From Ceratobasidium sp. AG-K (taxonomy: Eukaryota > Basidiomycota > Agaricomycetes > Cantharellales > Ceratobasidiaceae), in assembly GCA_037039685.1 (NCBI GenBank), contig JAWNGF010000004.1:3038001-3102000 (forward strand): a DNA stretch of 64,000 nt, given 5' to 3'. The number at the start of each line of letters is the position of its first letter. Position 1 is the first letter of the stretch. Position numbers and translations under genes: made by a program. The notes beneath the pieces are model-generated. The model was given only the letters and a program-made list of their open reading frames with translations, searched no databases and was not told where the DNA came from. This document shows positions 11,481 through 23,347 of this stretch, piece after piece.

Positions 11481-12745
11481 GTCGAGTCCCGATTGTTCAC
11501 ACGCTTTATTCGAGACAAACGCAACCGCCGATTCAGTGCCCAGCGCCATACATCTCGTCATATCAAACCCTGTTCTTCGAGGCGGGCTGGTGGTGGAAGC
11601 ATTCCCTTTCGGTTTCGCTCGCTTATCCAACCACGTTCTTTTTGCTCACATGAATTATTTTTTCATATCCCAATAGCCTTTTGTGATGTTGTATAGGTTC
11701 GATTTACACAATATGATAACACTTCACGCATTTCCTGCAGCAGCTTTAAACGCAAGGCCGAAACGCGTCGAAACGTACCTAGACAATCTACCCAAACGAT
11801 TCGACGGTAGCGCGAATATCTATTCTACAAACTGCCATACGGAATACGCATCATGATATGTTGTATCTGGGAACTTGGCCAAGATGGTCAGAGAACCAAG
11901 CGCGTGTCTGGGGTTTCGAGCGATCGTTCATGTGAGTGAGCCCCAGGGCGTATATATGCGTGCCAACAACTCACCCAATTAAAGGAGCAGCGGAACGCAA
12001 TATCGCGAGCAATATACCAAGAAATAGAATGAGGCAGTTGGTCGTCTTCAATTTCTACAAGCTTAGGTACCCAGTCACCAGTAAGATAGACTAGGGGATG
12101 GAACCGTCATTGAGTGCAGCATAAAACCACGCACGAGTGCAGGGAAATTTTCGTTATGATCTATTTAGCTCCCGCTGGCGTTGCTCATTTCTATACTCAG
12201 GCTGTTTGCGCCCCACGTTTCCGAGAATGCATACGTTACCTATTTTGCTGAGGCAGTTACCGTGCGCGAGTATCGATACCGAACAAAGACAAGGCCTATC
12301 TCGTATTGTTAAACTACCGGGTGGTCTTATCGTCGCCGACAGAAGAGCCGATTGCCAGTTCTGATGAATCAAATTGATTGGAGCGACCACGCCGGAACAA
12401 GGGAGTGTGATTTATTAGAATCGGTCATAGCTAATTTATCGCCGACTGACCGGACAATAGCTTATTTGATTTCTGTATTGATCTGCGCGGTACTGTGGCA
12501 ACGCTATAAATTAGCCACCATATACTCGCGATGCTAATGTCCCAGGATCCGCATCCACTACCGAGCAGTATTTTGTCGAATCCAGTACAAGCGCAACTCC
12601 CCCTCCACCCCAGTACCGGGGCTAACGATTGTACAAGGGCGACAAGCTAGCATCTATAGTCCATTCCGAACGCCAGCAGCTACGGCCCCCACAAGACACT
12701 CCACCATAGGACTTTGCACCTGCACAGCCACGGATTCCCAAGCGC
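11481..12745. other. No gene recognised
   Basis: Several short ORFs on both strands overlap at random with no family I can name. Possibly decayed sequence between eIF4G fragments. Confidence 0.45.
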
Positions 12746-14320
12746 GTGAGCGTCGTGCAAATGCAGGCCCAAGTCATCACCGCCCGCGCGAACAGTCTCT
12801 TGCCATCCACCGTTCTCGGTCGCACACCACCGTTCTCTACATCCCTTACTGCCCCAGACCGTACTTTCTCATTATCAATATCGGCTAACCGCGAGGTCCC
12901 CAAACGCGGAACTCCTGGCCCGTTGGATCTCTCAAGCGCGTGGGGCAACCGTACTGGCGTGCTCATGGCGGCGTTGGCCAGCGCGCGCACCGCCAAAGAC
13001 TTGAGCGTTGTGCCCTATCCCGAGAGCATCAAGGCTCCAAATCCCGATTTAAACATTGCTGTAGTGCCGGGCAAGTTTAGATGCGTCGTGCGCCCCATGT
13101 CTGGATTCAGCTGACGCTTGCTCCTCCCAAATACGTAGTTACGACCGCGACTTCCTTTTGCAATTCATGGGCCTCTGCAAACGGAAACCCGACGCGCTTC
13201 CTCCGCTCGATACCATAGGCCTCGCACCCTACGAACAAGGCGCAAACTACTCTGCCGGACCACGTACCGGAGAACGCCGTCGGGTGGGCTCGATGGGCAT
13301 GGGCGGCGCTCCCGTACTCTCGCGCGAGGCGTCCATGGGCCCTGGTCTCGGACCCAGCCTAGCCAAAGGCGGTGGATTCGCAATGGGTCAATTTCAATCT
13401 TCAGCGAGGGCCGCGAATTCTCAATCCGGGTTCGACCTCACCGACCATCGCAGCGGATTTTCGTTTGGCGGCTCGAATACTCGTCGGGGCCAATTTCACC
13501 ACCCGCATCGTGCGCGTCCCGGGAACCTCTCCCAATTCAGAAAAATAACCAAACCGACCGGGATCCAGTTTGGACCATCGACTGCGTTTTCGGGGAGGGA
13601 TCCGAGGCGCAAGGCAGTGTAAACATGTTTGCTGCGTCGAGTGGGGGTGCGAGTGTCCCTGTGCCAACGCGAGTCAAGCGGACGACGAACGGTCGCAATT
13701 CGAGCGCCGATTTTGGTCTGGGTAGGCTGGGTGCCGTAGGAGATTCTAATTCTACGCTCGAGAGGCTGAATTTGTCCCCACGACCCAAGCATACTGGAGT
13801 CGAGGGATATCAAGCCGCAAAAGCGGCCTGTGTCCAAAAGGTCTGATCTGAAGTGCATACGCGGGCCAAGTTCGAGGAGGACGTCAAGGTAAGTGTTCTG
13901 GCCCGATTGGTGGCTGATTTTAACCAGATGCAGGAGTACCTGGCTGTGGCAGACGTTGACGAGGCGATCGTGGCGCTCGAGGCTCTACCAACCAAGTACC
14001 GATATTTGCTCGTCGATAAACTGGTCAACGCTGGGCTCGGCGGTGGTAATAAAATCGTTGTGCTCGCCGAGAGGCTTATAGCTACTGCCCGAAAGCGCCT
14101 AGTTATTTCGCCCGAAGACTTTGACCATAGTCTACTGCCAACAGCCGAGTTTGTTGACAATATCTACATCGACGTGCCCAAGGCTTACGAGTGGCTCGCC
14201 CGTCTCATAGTTGCCGCTGGATTCGACAAGTCCAAGGCAGGGGAGCTCGCTGGCAACTCCCAGAATTCACCCTCGAGATCAACTACTGAAAGAGTACGAG
14301 AAAGCATTGTCGGCTTAGAT
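12746..14320 (+). pseudogene. eIF4G paralogue A: N-terminal region joined to MA3, MIF4G missing
   Basis: Conserved parts in order: a G-P-L-D-L-S and G-N-R-T-G-V-L region (12915-12965); the eIF4E-binding motif YDRDFLLQF at 13141-13167; the linker S-Q-F-R-K-I-T-K-P-T-G-I-Q-F near 13530; and an MA3 domain at 13930-14250 (E-A-I-V-A-L-E-A-L-P). The whole MIF4G domain found in the other copies is absent. Damage: the splice donor before the eIF4E motif reads AT instead of GT at 13081; a frameshift and stop at 13621; TGA just before 13853; and a frameshift near 14255 so that the true C-terminus falls in another frame. A 47-bp intron at 13889-13935 is still recognisable. Start uncertain. Confidence 0.8.
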
Positions 14321-14870
14321 GAGTGTGATCATAGTTTCTTGCTCTACTATGATAAACTATTGCTTGTTTGTCATTGGACCCTGTCTACCCGATTATATGT
14401 AGCCAGTACTGATCTAACAATGAAATACAATGAAATGGACACTTTACCAGACGTCTCGCTCGCACATTCCGTGGCCTCATCGGCGAGTTTCCACAGTTTA
14501 CTGGCATATTTAGGTTTTACCGGTTTATATTACGCTAATAGATCGGGACGAATTGGCGGTACTCACCCAAAGGTTCAAGTATCTATCCCTAACCGCACTA
14601 CGTGGTCGCATATATGCGCATCGGAAATTCTATTAGGTATATGTGCCGGTTCTTTCGGCCGTTACTGCAACGACTAGGGTTATTGGTGTGAGTATATCAC
14701 ACTGAATCTGGCAAACTTGGTTGAATAACACAGGCGGCTTAAGCTTCGTTACAATAATAATAATTTCGACCGAAGAGATCTAGCTATACGGGCGAACTGA
14801 AAAATATAGAAAACATTGATGTAGGAAAAGACTATAGCAGCTACACAGAGATGACCGAGTCGCAATCCAT

Positions 14871-15796
14871 TTAGCTACTGCCATCATCCGTAAATATGTC
14901 CTCGACGCTAAACCCATGAGGAGCCTCCTCTTCCACTGACTTGCCGTCATTAGCAGCTTCCGTATCGCTTCCATCGCTGTTGGAATCCTCCTGCCAATTG
15001 GCAATGTTCAGGTAAGGCCAAACACTTACCATATAATCCTCGAAAATGCTTTTCCAAGTTTGCTGATACGGCGCCAGGATCGAGACCCAAGCTCAATCAA
15101 CCTGATGGGCGACCCATGTTGTCCCTTCCACAGACTAACCTCAGCAGGTCTTCCTCAGAAATCGAACGTACTCTGAAATGCCGTAAATAAGGGCATATCA
15201 CCTCGGTAGCCGCAAGTTCCGTAAGCATTTCAATCGACAGACCTCACTTCAAGGCCTTCCGGACGTCCCAGTCAAGTCTCGTGATATTCTTGCAGGAAGA
15301 GAGTAAAACCCACAAGGGATATGCATCTGGGAACCACTGCCCAACTGCAAGGTACCTCAAGGCGGGATAAATAGACCCTAGCTCGCCATTGGAGAGGGCC
15401 ACTGGTTCTTGGAGCGAGAATCGACAAAGGCAGGGCAAACTAACGCGCGAGTTCTCCGGTTCCTCGGCCTCGAATTCGGAATATTTAACCTTGCAAATCT
15501 CGAGATGAAGTGCTTCAAGTCGGGGGTTGCTCGAGAGTAAGTCGTGTAGGCTGTTGATGCGCGGGAGCTGTACGAGGGGACTCAGTCGCAGATAAACCAG
15601 ATTAGACACGGGCGAAGATAAATGGGCTGGATATAAATATCGGAGAACCCTCAGCATGCTGAGATGAGGAAAAAGACGAGATTGGGTTTCGACACCGCTG
15701 GTCGCCCCCACCGGGTAAACCATAACTATAAGCCATAGGAGGAACCCAAGACTTGCAGAGGCATCGTGCCCGCATTGGCCTAGCAATGCCACTCAC
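14871..15796 (-). pseudogene. F-box/LRR relative, broken, lacking the F-box
   Basis: The minus strand encodes leucine-rich-repeat segments clearly related to the intact F-box gene at 8318-9873 (shared S-L-P-x-L, L-x-E-P and I-T-R-L-D-W-x-V-R blocks). An in-frame TGA follows K-A-L-K at 15244; the family continues past it (V-I-C-P-Y-L-R-H-F), then a one-base shift near 15110. A 45-bp intron (about 15030-14986) leads to a very acidic tail ending at TAA 14871. The F-box end is not seen. It is a 5'-truncated pseudogene. Confidence 0.7.
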
Positions 15797-16426
15797 CCTA
15801 ATGCTAGTGCCTTAGCGCATACATGTGGCCAACTGCAAGCCACTCGCACATACTGAGGTTGTTAGCACTGTGTCATCCGCCGTCACGATGGCCAGGGATT
15901 TGTCAACTTGATATGCGCAACCTTCAATCTACTTCGCCTCAACAGGTACTTCACCATTACGCGCGTAGTGTTGTAGATATAAGTAATAGTTTTTGTCTAG
16001 TCTCACTAGCTAACCTCTTCGGCTTAGGAGAGAGACATATATTTGCTGCACAATCCGAAACGGTGAGCTGCTTTGCATATTTTATAGAGGACAGACCGGA
16101 AAATCCGCGACTTAAAAGGTCACCTTGTGTCGTTATCGCTCACCTCGTCAACTTGGTCGGGTTGGGCACCTCCACGTTCGAACTTATCCACGATGGTAGC
16201 CAGATAGCAAAAGAGGTGGAGGTGCGGCTGATGCTTATCAAACCATGACAGCTATTGTGCAGAGTGTTTGACTTGTTCATTGAAGATAAAACTTGATAAA
16301 ATTCACATTGGGGCTATTTCTACTAGGTAATGCTATTGGTACATGAGGTAAGAAGTCGTTGTGAAAATGAGAAAAAATGTTCGACATTCGGGGACGTAAT
16401 GCTGGCAAACTTGACGGAAAGCTTTT
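15797..16426. other. No gene assigned; possible decayed minus-strand exons
   Basis: On the minus strand near 16200 a short open stretch ends in a GTGAGC donor and a second starts after an AG near 16070. This could be a degraded two-exon fragment. I cannot name a family. Confidence 0.35.
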
Positions 16427-17644
16427 TTAGACGTGTTCAACGCCGTCGGCGGGCTTGGGTTCAGTCATGCCGTTCTGGTTATATGAGCGAGTGTTGGAGG
16501 CAACAGATCCAAGTGGATCAGCAGGAGAGCGCTTTGGGTCTGGAATGTCCTGGTCGGGGTTGAGACGCCAGTACCTAATATGCTTGAGGAGCCCGTAGAA
16601 TAGGGTGGCCATAAGACTGCCGATGAAGGGACCGAGCCAGTACTAGATGTGAACAGGCCTTAGTTATTGCACACGCATATATAATGCACACTACGTACCA
16701 CCCAGTGATTCTTATCGAATCCAGCAACGACGGCGGGGCCGAATGCGCGAGCTGTATTCATGGCGGCACCAGTATAGATAACGCCCCAAAGATGGCAAGC
16801 AAAGAGGGTCAGACCAATTCCGATCTAGGAGCACATCAATACGTGAGTAAGAGAGCCAATGAGGAAGGTGAGGTACACATACGGGTGCAAATGGTGTACT
16901 CCTGTGTTTTTCCGCCGCCAGCATCAGAACAGCCAGTACCAACTAGAAGGAAACAAATTAACAACTTAGAGTGCCACCGTGTAAAATGGGAGCTCACCGC
17001 TGATGTTAGGAATGCCTCGATGAAAACAGCCTGTGCGGTGTTGACTCCCGCGGCTGGGAATACCCTGCTCGCAGGTTGTGAGTTGTCGGTCGAGACCCAG
17101 TATTATGTCCAACTTACGTGACCTTTAGTTTGCCGGGTAAGAGCGCGACCAATAGAGCAGCCGCCACAATACCACCGGCCAGCTGAGCGATGCAGTAGAG
17201 GACGAACCGGACGGGCCCAATAACGCCGATGAGTAGCAGTGCAGTTGAGACCGCTGGGTTGAACACTCCGCCAGTGACACTTGAAGCTGTATATCAGCTC
17301 GGATTCATTTGGGTGAGTGGACTCAGGCGTACCGGAAGAAGAACCACACGGAGACTAGGAGAGACAAGCCCATGGAAACCGAAATGTACAGCAGTTGCTC
17401 AATGGAGAAAACCTTATCCCCGTCACCGGATCCACCTGCGGCGGGGGCCGGCGATGCCTGTTTAGAAAACGCAGACGCCTGAATGCCACCAAGGCCTAGG
17501 AGTAGGAACATAATCTAGATAAAGTATTAGCAGGCGACGACTAGGACGGCTGCCCATGACACTTACCGTGCCAATGAACTCGAGAGCAGCGGCGTGCACA
17601 TCCTCCTTGATATTGCCGAAAAGCGACCTAGAGTCGGACTTCAT
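16427..17644 (-). CDS. Aquaporin (MIP family), 7 exons, 296 aa
   Basis: Exons 17644-17567, 17514-17333, 17279-17118, 17064-16998, 16942-16883, 16824-16699 and 16642-16427 join in frame to 296 residues, with introns of 52-58 bp. Features: N-terminal cytosolic stretch, hydrophobic segments as in a six-helix MIP channel, first NPA motif in G-G-V-F-N-P-A-V-S (exon 3), and N-T-A-R-A-F-G-P-A (exon 6) where the second NPA stands. The tail is hydrophilic (R-Y-W-R-L-N-P-D). It should move water and perhaps small neutral solutes across a membrane. Start ATG 17644 is preferred over an upstream TTG. The exon-3 acceptor must be the CAAG at 17283-17280 to keep V-T-G-G in frame. It appears intact among many broken neighbours. 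Confidence 0.92.
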
Positions 17645-20064
17645 CGTGTAGATAGTGGAGGAGTTCAAGTGTGCTCGAGAGGTGTTACTTGGAGTTGACG
17701 CTGGTTGAGCTCGAACTGGATGTTCTTATAGCAGCAAGGTAAGGGTACGCCAGCGTCATTGAATGAGTTTTGACAAGCACCACGGCTTGACAGACACTGT
17801 GTTGTTCGTGTCCGAGCCATAGAATAGCGCGCACTGAATGGGCCGGATTTGGCTCGGAGGCGCGGATCGTTCATTTTTGGTCGAGCTCCGGAACGTGCTG
17901 GGGTGACGCAACTCCATCGCACTCATGCGCAGGGCTTCTCTGCTCCCAGCCTGCACTTCGATCTTCGCTTGAGCGGGTCCTGTCACATACTTATGGGACA
18001 GGATTCTGGTGCTCTGTACGCAAATTTTGTCGAAAATAGTGCCACCAACGTCACAGTTTCCCATTGGGGTCCTCCGATCAACGACGCTTCTAATCACATG
18101 CCTGATATGGATTGACACAAGATCACAGTTACTGCTTCTCACCGCGAGCCATTCGAGCTACGCCGCGCTCGTTCACGATTTTCACAAATCAACAAAGGTA
18201 TTAAAGGGCACTACAGGTTATTACTACCGAGGGTTAGACAAATCGGTATCAAACTTCGTGCCATGCGGCAAACCGCTCACCCTGAGACTGATGGCAAAGT
18301 GCTATCCATTCTTTACCTCCGTCGTTGACGATGTCGTTTTCTTTTTTGGCCTGCCTCCGTTCCCTCTATGGCTTGCCTTTTCGACTCGATTACAGCACGC
18401 GCGTCAAAGTGCTTTGGTTTGGCATTGGGAACGCAGTAGCGCGTGTTCGGCATCAGTCGGCATGTTTCAGGGAGCAGCCGAACGGGTGGCCTTGCGCGGG
18501 GTACTGTCCTCGATTTGAACCCACCGGATGGAGCCTCCTTGTTCCCCGAGTCGTTAAAGAACTTGGCTCCAGACAACTCAGCGTCCTTCGAATAATCTCC
18601 GTGGCCTTTTGCTGCTTCCACTTCTCCTTTAGCTCGAGCCGTTATTGATCAGAAGTTGTCTCGTTCCCCTCGCCTTGGTGAGGATTGGAGCCCAATTCCT
18701 GCATAAACATGATCCCCCAATCTGTCAACTGGTTATTTGTCGCTATGCTTGCCCCAGCCTATGGACAAGTCGTCATCGATCCTGTCAAACAATAATTTAC
18801 GCAGTTTTTACTGACCCCACTCGTCTTCGCCTCACTACCATTCGTTCCGACTAGAGCACGGAAATTGACGTTTTTGGTTTCTTTACGTGACATTCGTCCG
18901 GGTGTGAACGTGTTTCGTTCTGGATCGTCGTCATCCCCAGCCAATGCGACTCGAGTGTCGTAATGCCTACAGCTAGAAGTAGTACATGAGATCATTGATC
19001 GAGGTTCCATCATGATCCACTTACGTCGATCATAGACCCCATCCCCACAATCGAAGCTTGCACCTCAAATCTGCATTCTTCCCCATATGATGGATCATTG
19101 ATGAACTTGGAGCACGCTAGAATTTAATTTATCAGATCACGCACCTAAAGTCCTAGGTAAGGTCCACCTATTTGGGGGCGTAGCATAGGCTGAAGATGTT
19201 TGCGGGCGCTCTAACTCTGGGACATCGATCTCGGTGTATGAGCGGCGATCGAAGTATAGATGCATGAGATGATGCCATGCTCGGGAGTACTGGTTTCTGG
19301 TTACAAAACGCACACATGTCGGTATAGATGTACGAACCGTAGTCCACCCAGTTATCAGAGTCCCTTCCACTCTGAGCGCAACAAATGGTCGGTACATTGA
19401 CTTGCTCGTTCGCTCGTGTGCGCTGGTTCTTCTTGGGTAATTGTTTCGGCGGGGCCTTCACGCTCCTCTCCTTGGTTCGAAATCGCTAGCACGCAGCGTA
19501 GCCCGTAACCTAGAACCTCTCGTTACCGTGTGGGGCGAATGCAGCGAACCCGAACAAGCGTGCAACTGTGACGTATCCACTTGTGCCGACGGAATCCTTT
19601 CGCATCTAATCCATTGTCATGTGGAATTTCACCTGGATACACACCTTAACGCGGGTCTAGACCAGCTTGCCATTTTGCCTCGTACTTGCAAAGAGAGGGT
19701 TGAAAATGGTGAGCATCTTGAGGATCCGGTCGCACAGAATGCGATGAACGCGATTGTATTGTCGAGGCGGAGGAACTGAGTAAATTGTGTGTATTGTACA
19801 ACGTAGGAACCGGGATCGACAGCAGCGCATAGTGAGAATCCCCAAAGGCTCTCGGCTGTATACGATCTCCAACTATGAGCTGCGGCATGAGTTTCGACAT
19901 AGTGGTTGTGTTTGCTCGGGAGCTCTCGCAAGCAGTCCAGGAATTTCATTTAGTGACGTAACCTGGAAGCCTCGAATCCTGAATTTGTACTAGCACAGCC
20001 ACCAAGCGCCACGCCTAACCACGATACGCGCCATTGCCTTTTGGCCGTGGCTAACAGTCACAGA
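17645..20064. other. No intact gene recognised; carries an integrase relic
   Basis: About 2.4 kb of short overlapping ORFs. The only recognisable piece is the integrase relic at 18236-18328. A minus-strand ORF at 18621-18313 is hydrophilic and unassigned. A stretch near 19605-19680 encodes I-H-C-H-V-E-F-H-L, weakly like a multicopper oxidase, too short to call. Confidence 0.45.
18236..18328 (+). mobile_element. Fossil Ty3 integrase fragment (~30 codons)
   Basis: The frame reads I-G-I-K-L-R-A followed by T-A-H-P-E-T-D-G-K-V, matching the conserved integrase segment (L-G-I-K-L-R-A-T-T-A-H-H-P-x-T-D-G-Q) of fungal Ty3 elements. No other part of an element could be found around it. Assigned by motif only. 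Confidence 0.4.
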
Positions 20065-22908
20065 ATGAGCAAGGCTGCTAAACGCGCAAAGAAAAAAGAA
20101 GCATTGAATTCTTCCATTCCCCAGTTGGACTCGATCTCGGCAGAAGCGCCCCTACAGAAAACGTTGAATACGTCCGGTGCACAATCTGTCGCCAGCAATG
20201 CGCCATCCCCGTCTCCAGTCCCCTCGAGCTCTCGGCGCAAGTCCAAGGCTACTCCAGCCTCCGCGGGGGCGCCGGTACAACCCACTCCAAAGGGGGAAGG
20301 CAAAGACAATCCACCAGGTGAGCGAACTGTTTGTATCAACCATTCTGAGACTTATGTCATTTATACCAGCCGACTCGAACAACTTTGGCCCGATCCAATC
20401 GTCCCTCAAGAAAAAGCCCGACCCGCCGGCACCAAATCCAACCCCAGCACCCCCGAAACCTGCAAAGGGTGCCAAGACAGCCGCACCTAAGCCTTCGCAG
20501 CCGGCGAGTGGGCCTAGCAAGAGCGCCAGCACACAGACACCTAGCACGTCGACCTCGAAAAAGAACAAAAAGGCCAATGTTCATGCACTGCCTCAGACCT
20601 CAGCGGCTACTTCTTCTGGTACTACGACTCCCGTGCCCGTTCCGGCGTCTTTCGGCGCACCGACACCCGCACTGGCAACTCAACTGAGCGCCGCCTCATC
20701 CTCATTCAACGTCACGGCAGCCCCATCTATTCCCGGCAAGGGCACGCGTGGCCTGATCCCAATTACCACCCCCAATGGCGACGCGCTCACATTCGAGGGT
20801 CAAGCCCCGCCTGGTCCCAAGGCGAAGACCCCAGCGGCCCCTAATGCAAAGCGCCCGGGTGCAGCCGAACAGCCAGAAACCAAGGCGCAAAGAGCGGAGC
20901 AATTGGCCAAGGCAAAAGAGGTAAAGAAGCGCAAGGAGGAGGAGGCGCGCAGGGCAAAGGAGGAGGAGAAACAACGCGCTAGAGAAGCGGAACGCAGGTT
21001 GAAGGAGGCGGCGGAGAAGGCGCGGGACAAGGCGGAAAAGGCAAAGGTCAAGGCGGAACGCAAGCGCAAGGCGAATGAAGCCAAACGCAAGGCGGAGGAA
21101 GAGAAGGAGCAAAAGGCTTGGGAGGAAGAGCAAAGGGCTTTGGATGAGGTGCGCAGGTTGGAGGCGGCGCGCAGATTGGAGGAGGCGCGCAGGTTGGAGG
21201 AGGCCGAGCGCGAAGCCCGGGAAAACGCAGAAAAGGTAGAAGCCAAGAAAGAGCGCAAGCGCAAGAACAAAGAGGCCAAGCGTATAGCGAAAGAGGAGGA
21301 AGAGGCCCGACTCAAAGCAGAGGCCGCCGCAAAGGCCGACGAAGAGGACGAAGAGCAAGACACCTCCCCTGCCCTGGCCTCTCTTCAATCCGCGAATAAT
21401 CCTTTGCCACCCACTGTTCCCGGTCTCCCGTCGCCTCTACCCAAATCAAACCCCACTTCTGAGAGTCCGGAATGCCCCGCTCCTAACTCGTTGGAGCACT
21501 CTATCCCGAGAGGAAGCCCGGTAGCTATGCCAGCGCCGGCTCGCACGCCGCCTAAGGAAGACTTGAATGCAGCGCCGTATTTTCAGGAGGTCGGAAAACC
21601 AAATTCAGAGCTGGGTATCAGCGTCGCCTCCAGCCCATCGAGGTGAGCAAGTCGGCTTCCGCGTATTCGAGTTCATTAACAACAACCTCTTCCCCCTCCT
21701 AGATACAGCCGTGACTTCCTATTGCAGTTCATGAACGACTGTAAGGACAGGCCTCACTCCCTCCCACCCCTCGGCTCCATCGGACTTGAACCGCGCGAAC
21801 AAGGCAAGAGCCCCCCAAGTAACCCTCGCGCTGGAGATCGCCACCCCGTTGGGTTCACAACTATGGGCGACGTGTTCAAGGAACTCGGACCTAAGCCTGC
21901 TCCGACCAAGCCTGCTCCGACCAAACCTGGCGGATTCTCCGTAGGCAACTCCAAAACTCCCTGGAGCAGGATGAGCGACTCCCAGTCCCGGCCCGACGCA
22001 TCCACGAGTACACGCGGCGGAGTTCCCTCCGCGGGCCTTGCAGGTGGTCGGCCGGCGCCAACGACCCTCACCGGGAGGCCAATTGGTGTCCCGCGCGCGC
22101 TTAGGCCTACTGAACCGGCCGCGCCGCCCAAAGCGAGTAATCGGTGGCTGGGTGGGAGTCTTCGACGCGTCCCGGCGACAATCCAGGGCCTGCTCAACAA
22201 GCTTACGGCGGACAACTTTGTCGCTATTTCGAACCGAATTATTCAACTCGCCGACAGGTCGGAGCAAATAAAGAATGGGTCGTTGCTCATGCGGATCGCC
22301 AAGCTGGTATTCAACAGCGCCCGGAATGATCCCATGTATGGTGAAATGTATGCGCGCCTATGTCGCAAGATGATCAAATCCTTGTCGCCCAACATTCAGG
22401 ACGACATGGTTTGCGACTGGGGCGAGCAGCCGGTTACGGGCGGGATGTTATTCCGCAAGTACCTTCTCCACCTGTGCCAAGAGGAGTTCGAACGTGGTTG
22501 GAACGTCAAGTGGGCTGAACTCACCGCTGTATCCAAGGTCAAGCGTCAAGGCCTCGGTCTGGTTCGGTTTATGGGCGAATTATTCAAACTAAAGCTCTTA
22601 ACCGAACGTACCATGCACGAGTGTATCAAGAAGTTCTTGTCCAATAACATCAAGCCCAAAGAAGAGGATATCGAGAGCTTATGCGAACTTCTTGCGACCG
22701 CCGGACGAATGCTGGACAATCGCAGGGCGCGCAATCATATGGATATATTCTTCGAGCGAATGAACGGGATCGCAAATAAGGGTGATCTCAGTTGGCGTAT
22801 TCGGTTTATGCTACAAGTGAGTCTGTCATTTGGTTTAATTGAACGATACTGACCTTATTCAAGGATGTGATCGACCTTCGTGCGCGAAATTGGCAGACTC
22901 GCCTATAG
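20065..22908 (+). CDS. eIF4G paralogue B: low-complexity/K-E-rich N-terminus plus MIF4G, no MA3
   Basis: Exons 20065-20317, 20370-21642, 21703-22816 and 22864-22908 give an open 894-residue protein; introns are 52, 60 and 47 bp. The first ~250 residues are Ser/Pro/Ala-rich. A charged Lys/Glu/Arg/Ala-rich, probably coiled-coil, stretch follows (20890-21360). The eIF4E-binding motif YSRDFLLQF (Y-x4-L-hydrophobic) is at about residue 510. The MIF4G domain, the eIF4A-binding HEAT domain, covers roughly residues 655-890. The gene stops right after D-V-I-D-L-R-A-R-N-W-Q-T-R-L, where copy D continues to a linker and MA3. It would be a truncated scaffold able to bind eIF4E and eIF4A. Start ATG 20065; an upstream TTG is unlikely. 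Confidence 0.85.
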
Positions 22909-23347
22909 CTAATGAGGCTCCAACTGAGGAGCCGCCCCATGAACCGATACAAAACACCGTTGTCGTCCTAGAGAACCACCCACCCGTTATATTTCTTGCG
23001 TTCTTTCGCTTTCCCTCGCATATTTATTATCGGACTATATTGTCTGAGCTATGTAGCATTGGAATTAACAATAGAACGTTGTTCGGAACTCGCATACAAA
23101 ATTTTCATTCTCATTCGTATATTTCCGCGTCCGGCAGCTGAGCATTCGAATGGCAAGCGATTCGGCCTATGGGCAGTAGGCGTTTCACCAGCGGAGTTGG
23201 ATGCGAACAATACAACAGACGCTGACAACTGTTGAGGTTGCTCTGCGCTGAGAATCAATGAGTCCATCTCAATATACTGTATTGTCCATTTGTGACGAAG
23301 AACAAAAAAAGGAGACCAGAACAACGACACGACCGGATACCCTTTGC
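22909..23347. other. Intergenic, convergent 3' ends
   Basis: Lies between the ends of eIF4G copy B (plus) and the RTA1-like pseudogene (minus). No gene seen; 3' UTR space is likely. Confidence 0.5.

Noticed and set aside
18313..18621. Minus-strand 102-codon hydrophilic ORF
   Set aside because: No family, no splice sites, no conserved motif; may be chance or a decayed gag tail.
19603..19685. Stretch encoding I-H-C-H-V-E-F-H-L, like the last copper-binding motif of laccases
   Set aside because: Too short, no other multicopper-oxidase motif nearby, and the following residues do not fit the family.
20058..21388. Long minus-strand ORFs opposite eIF4G copy B (and 26555-27668 opposite copy C)
   Set aside because: Antisense shadows of K/E-rich codons, giving Leu/Ser/Ala-rich frames with no start context or family.
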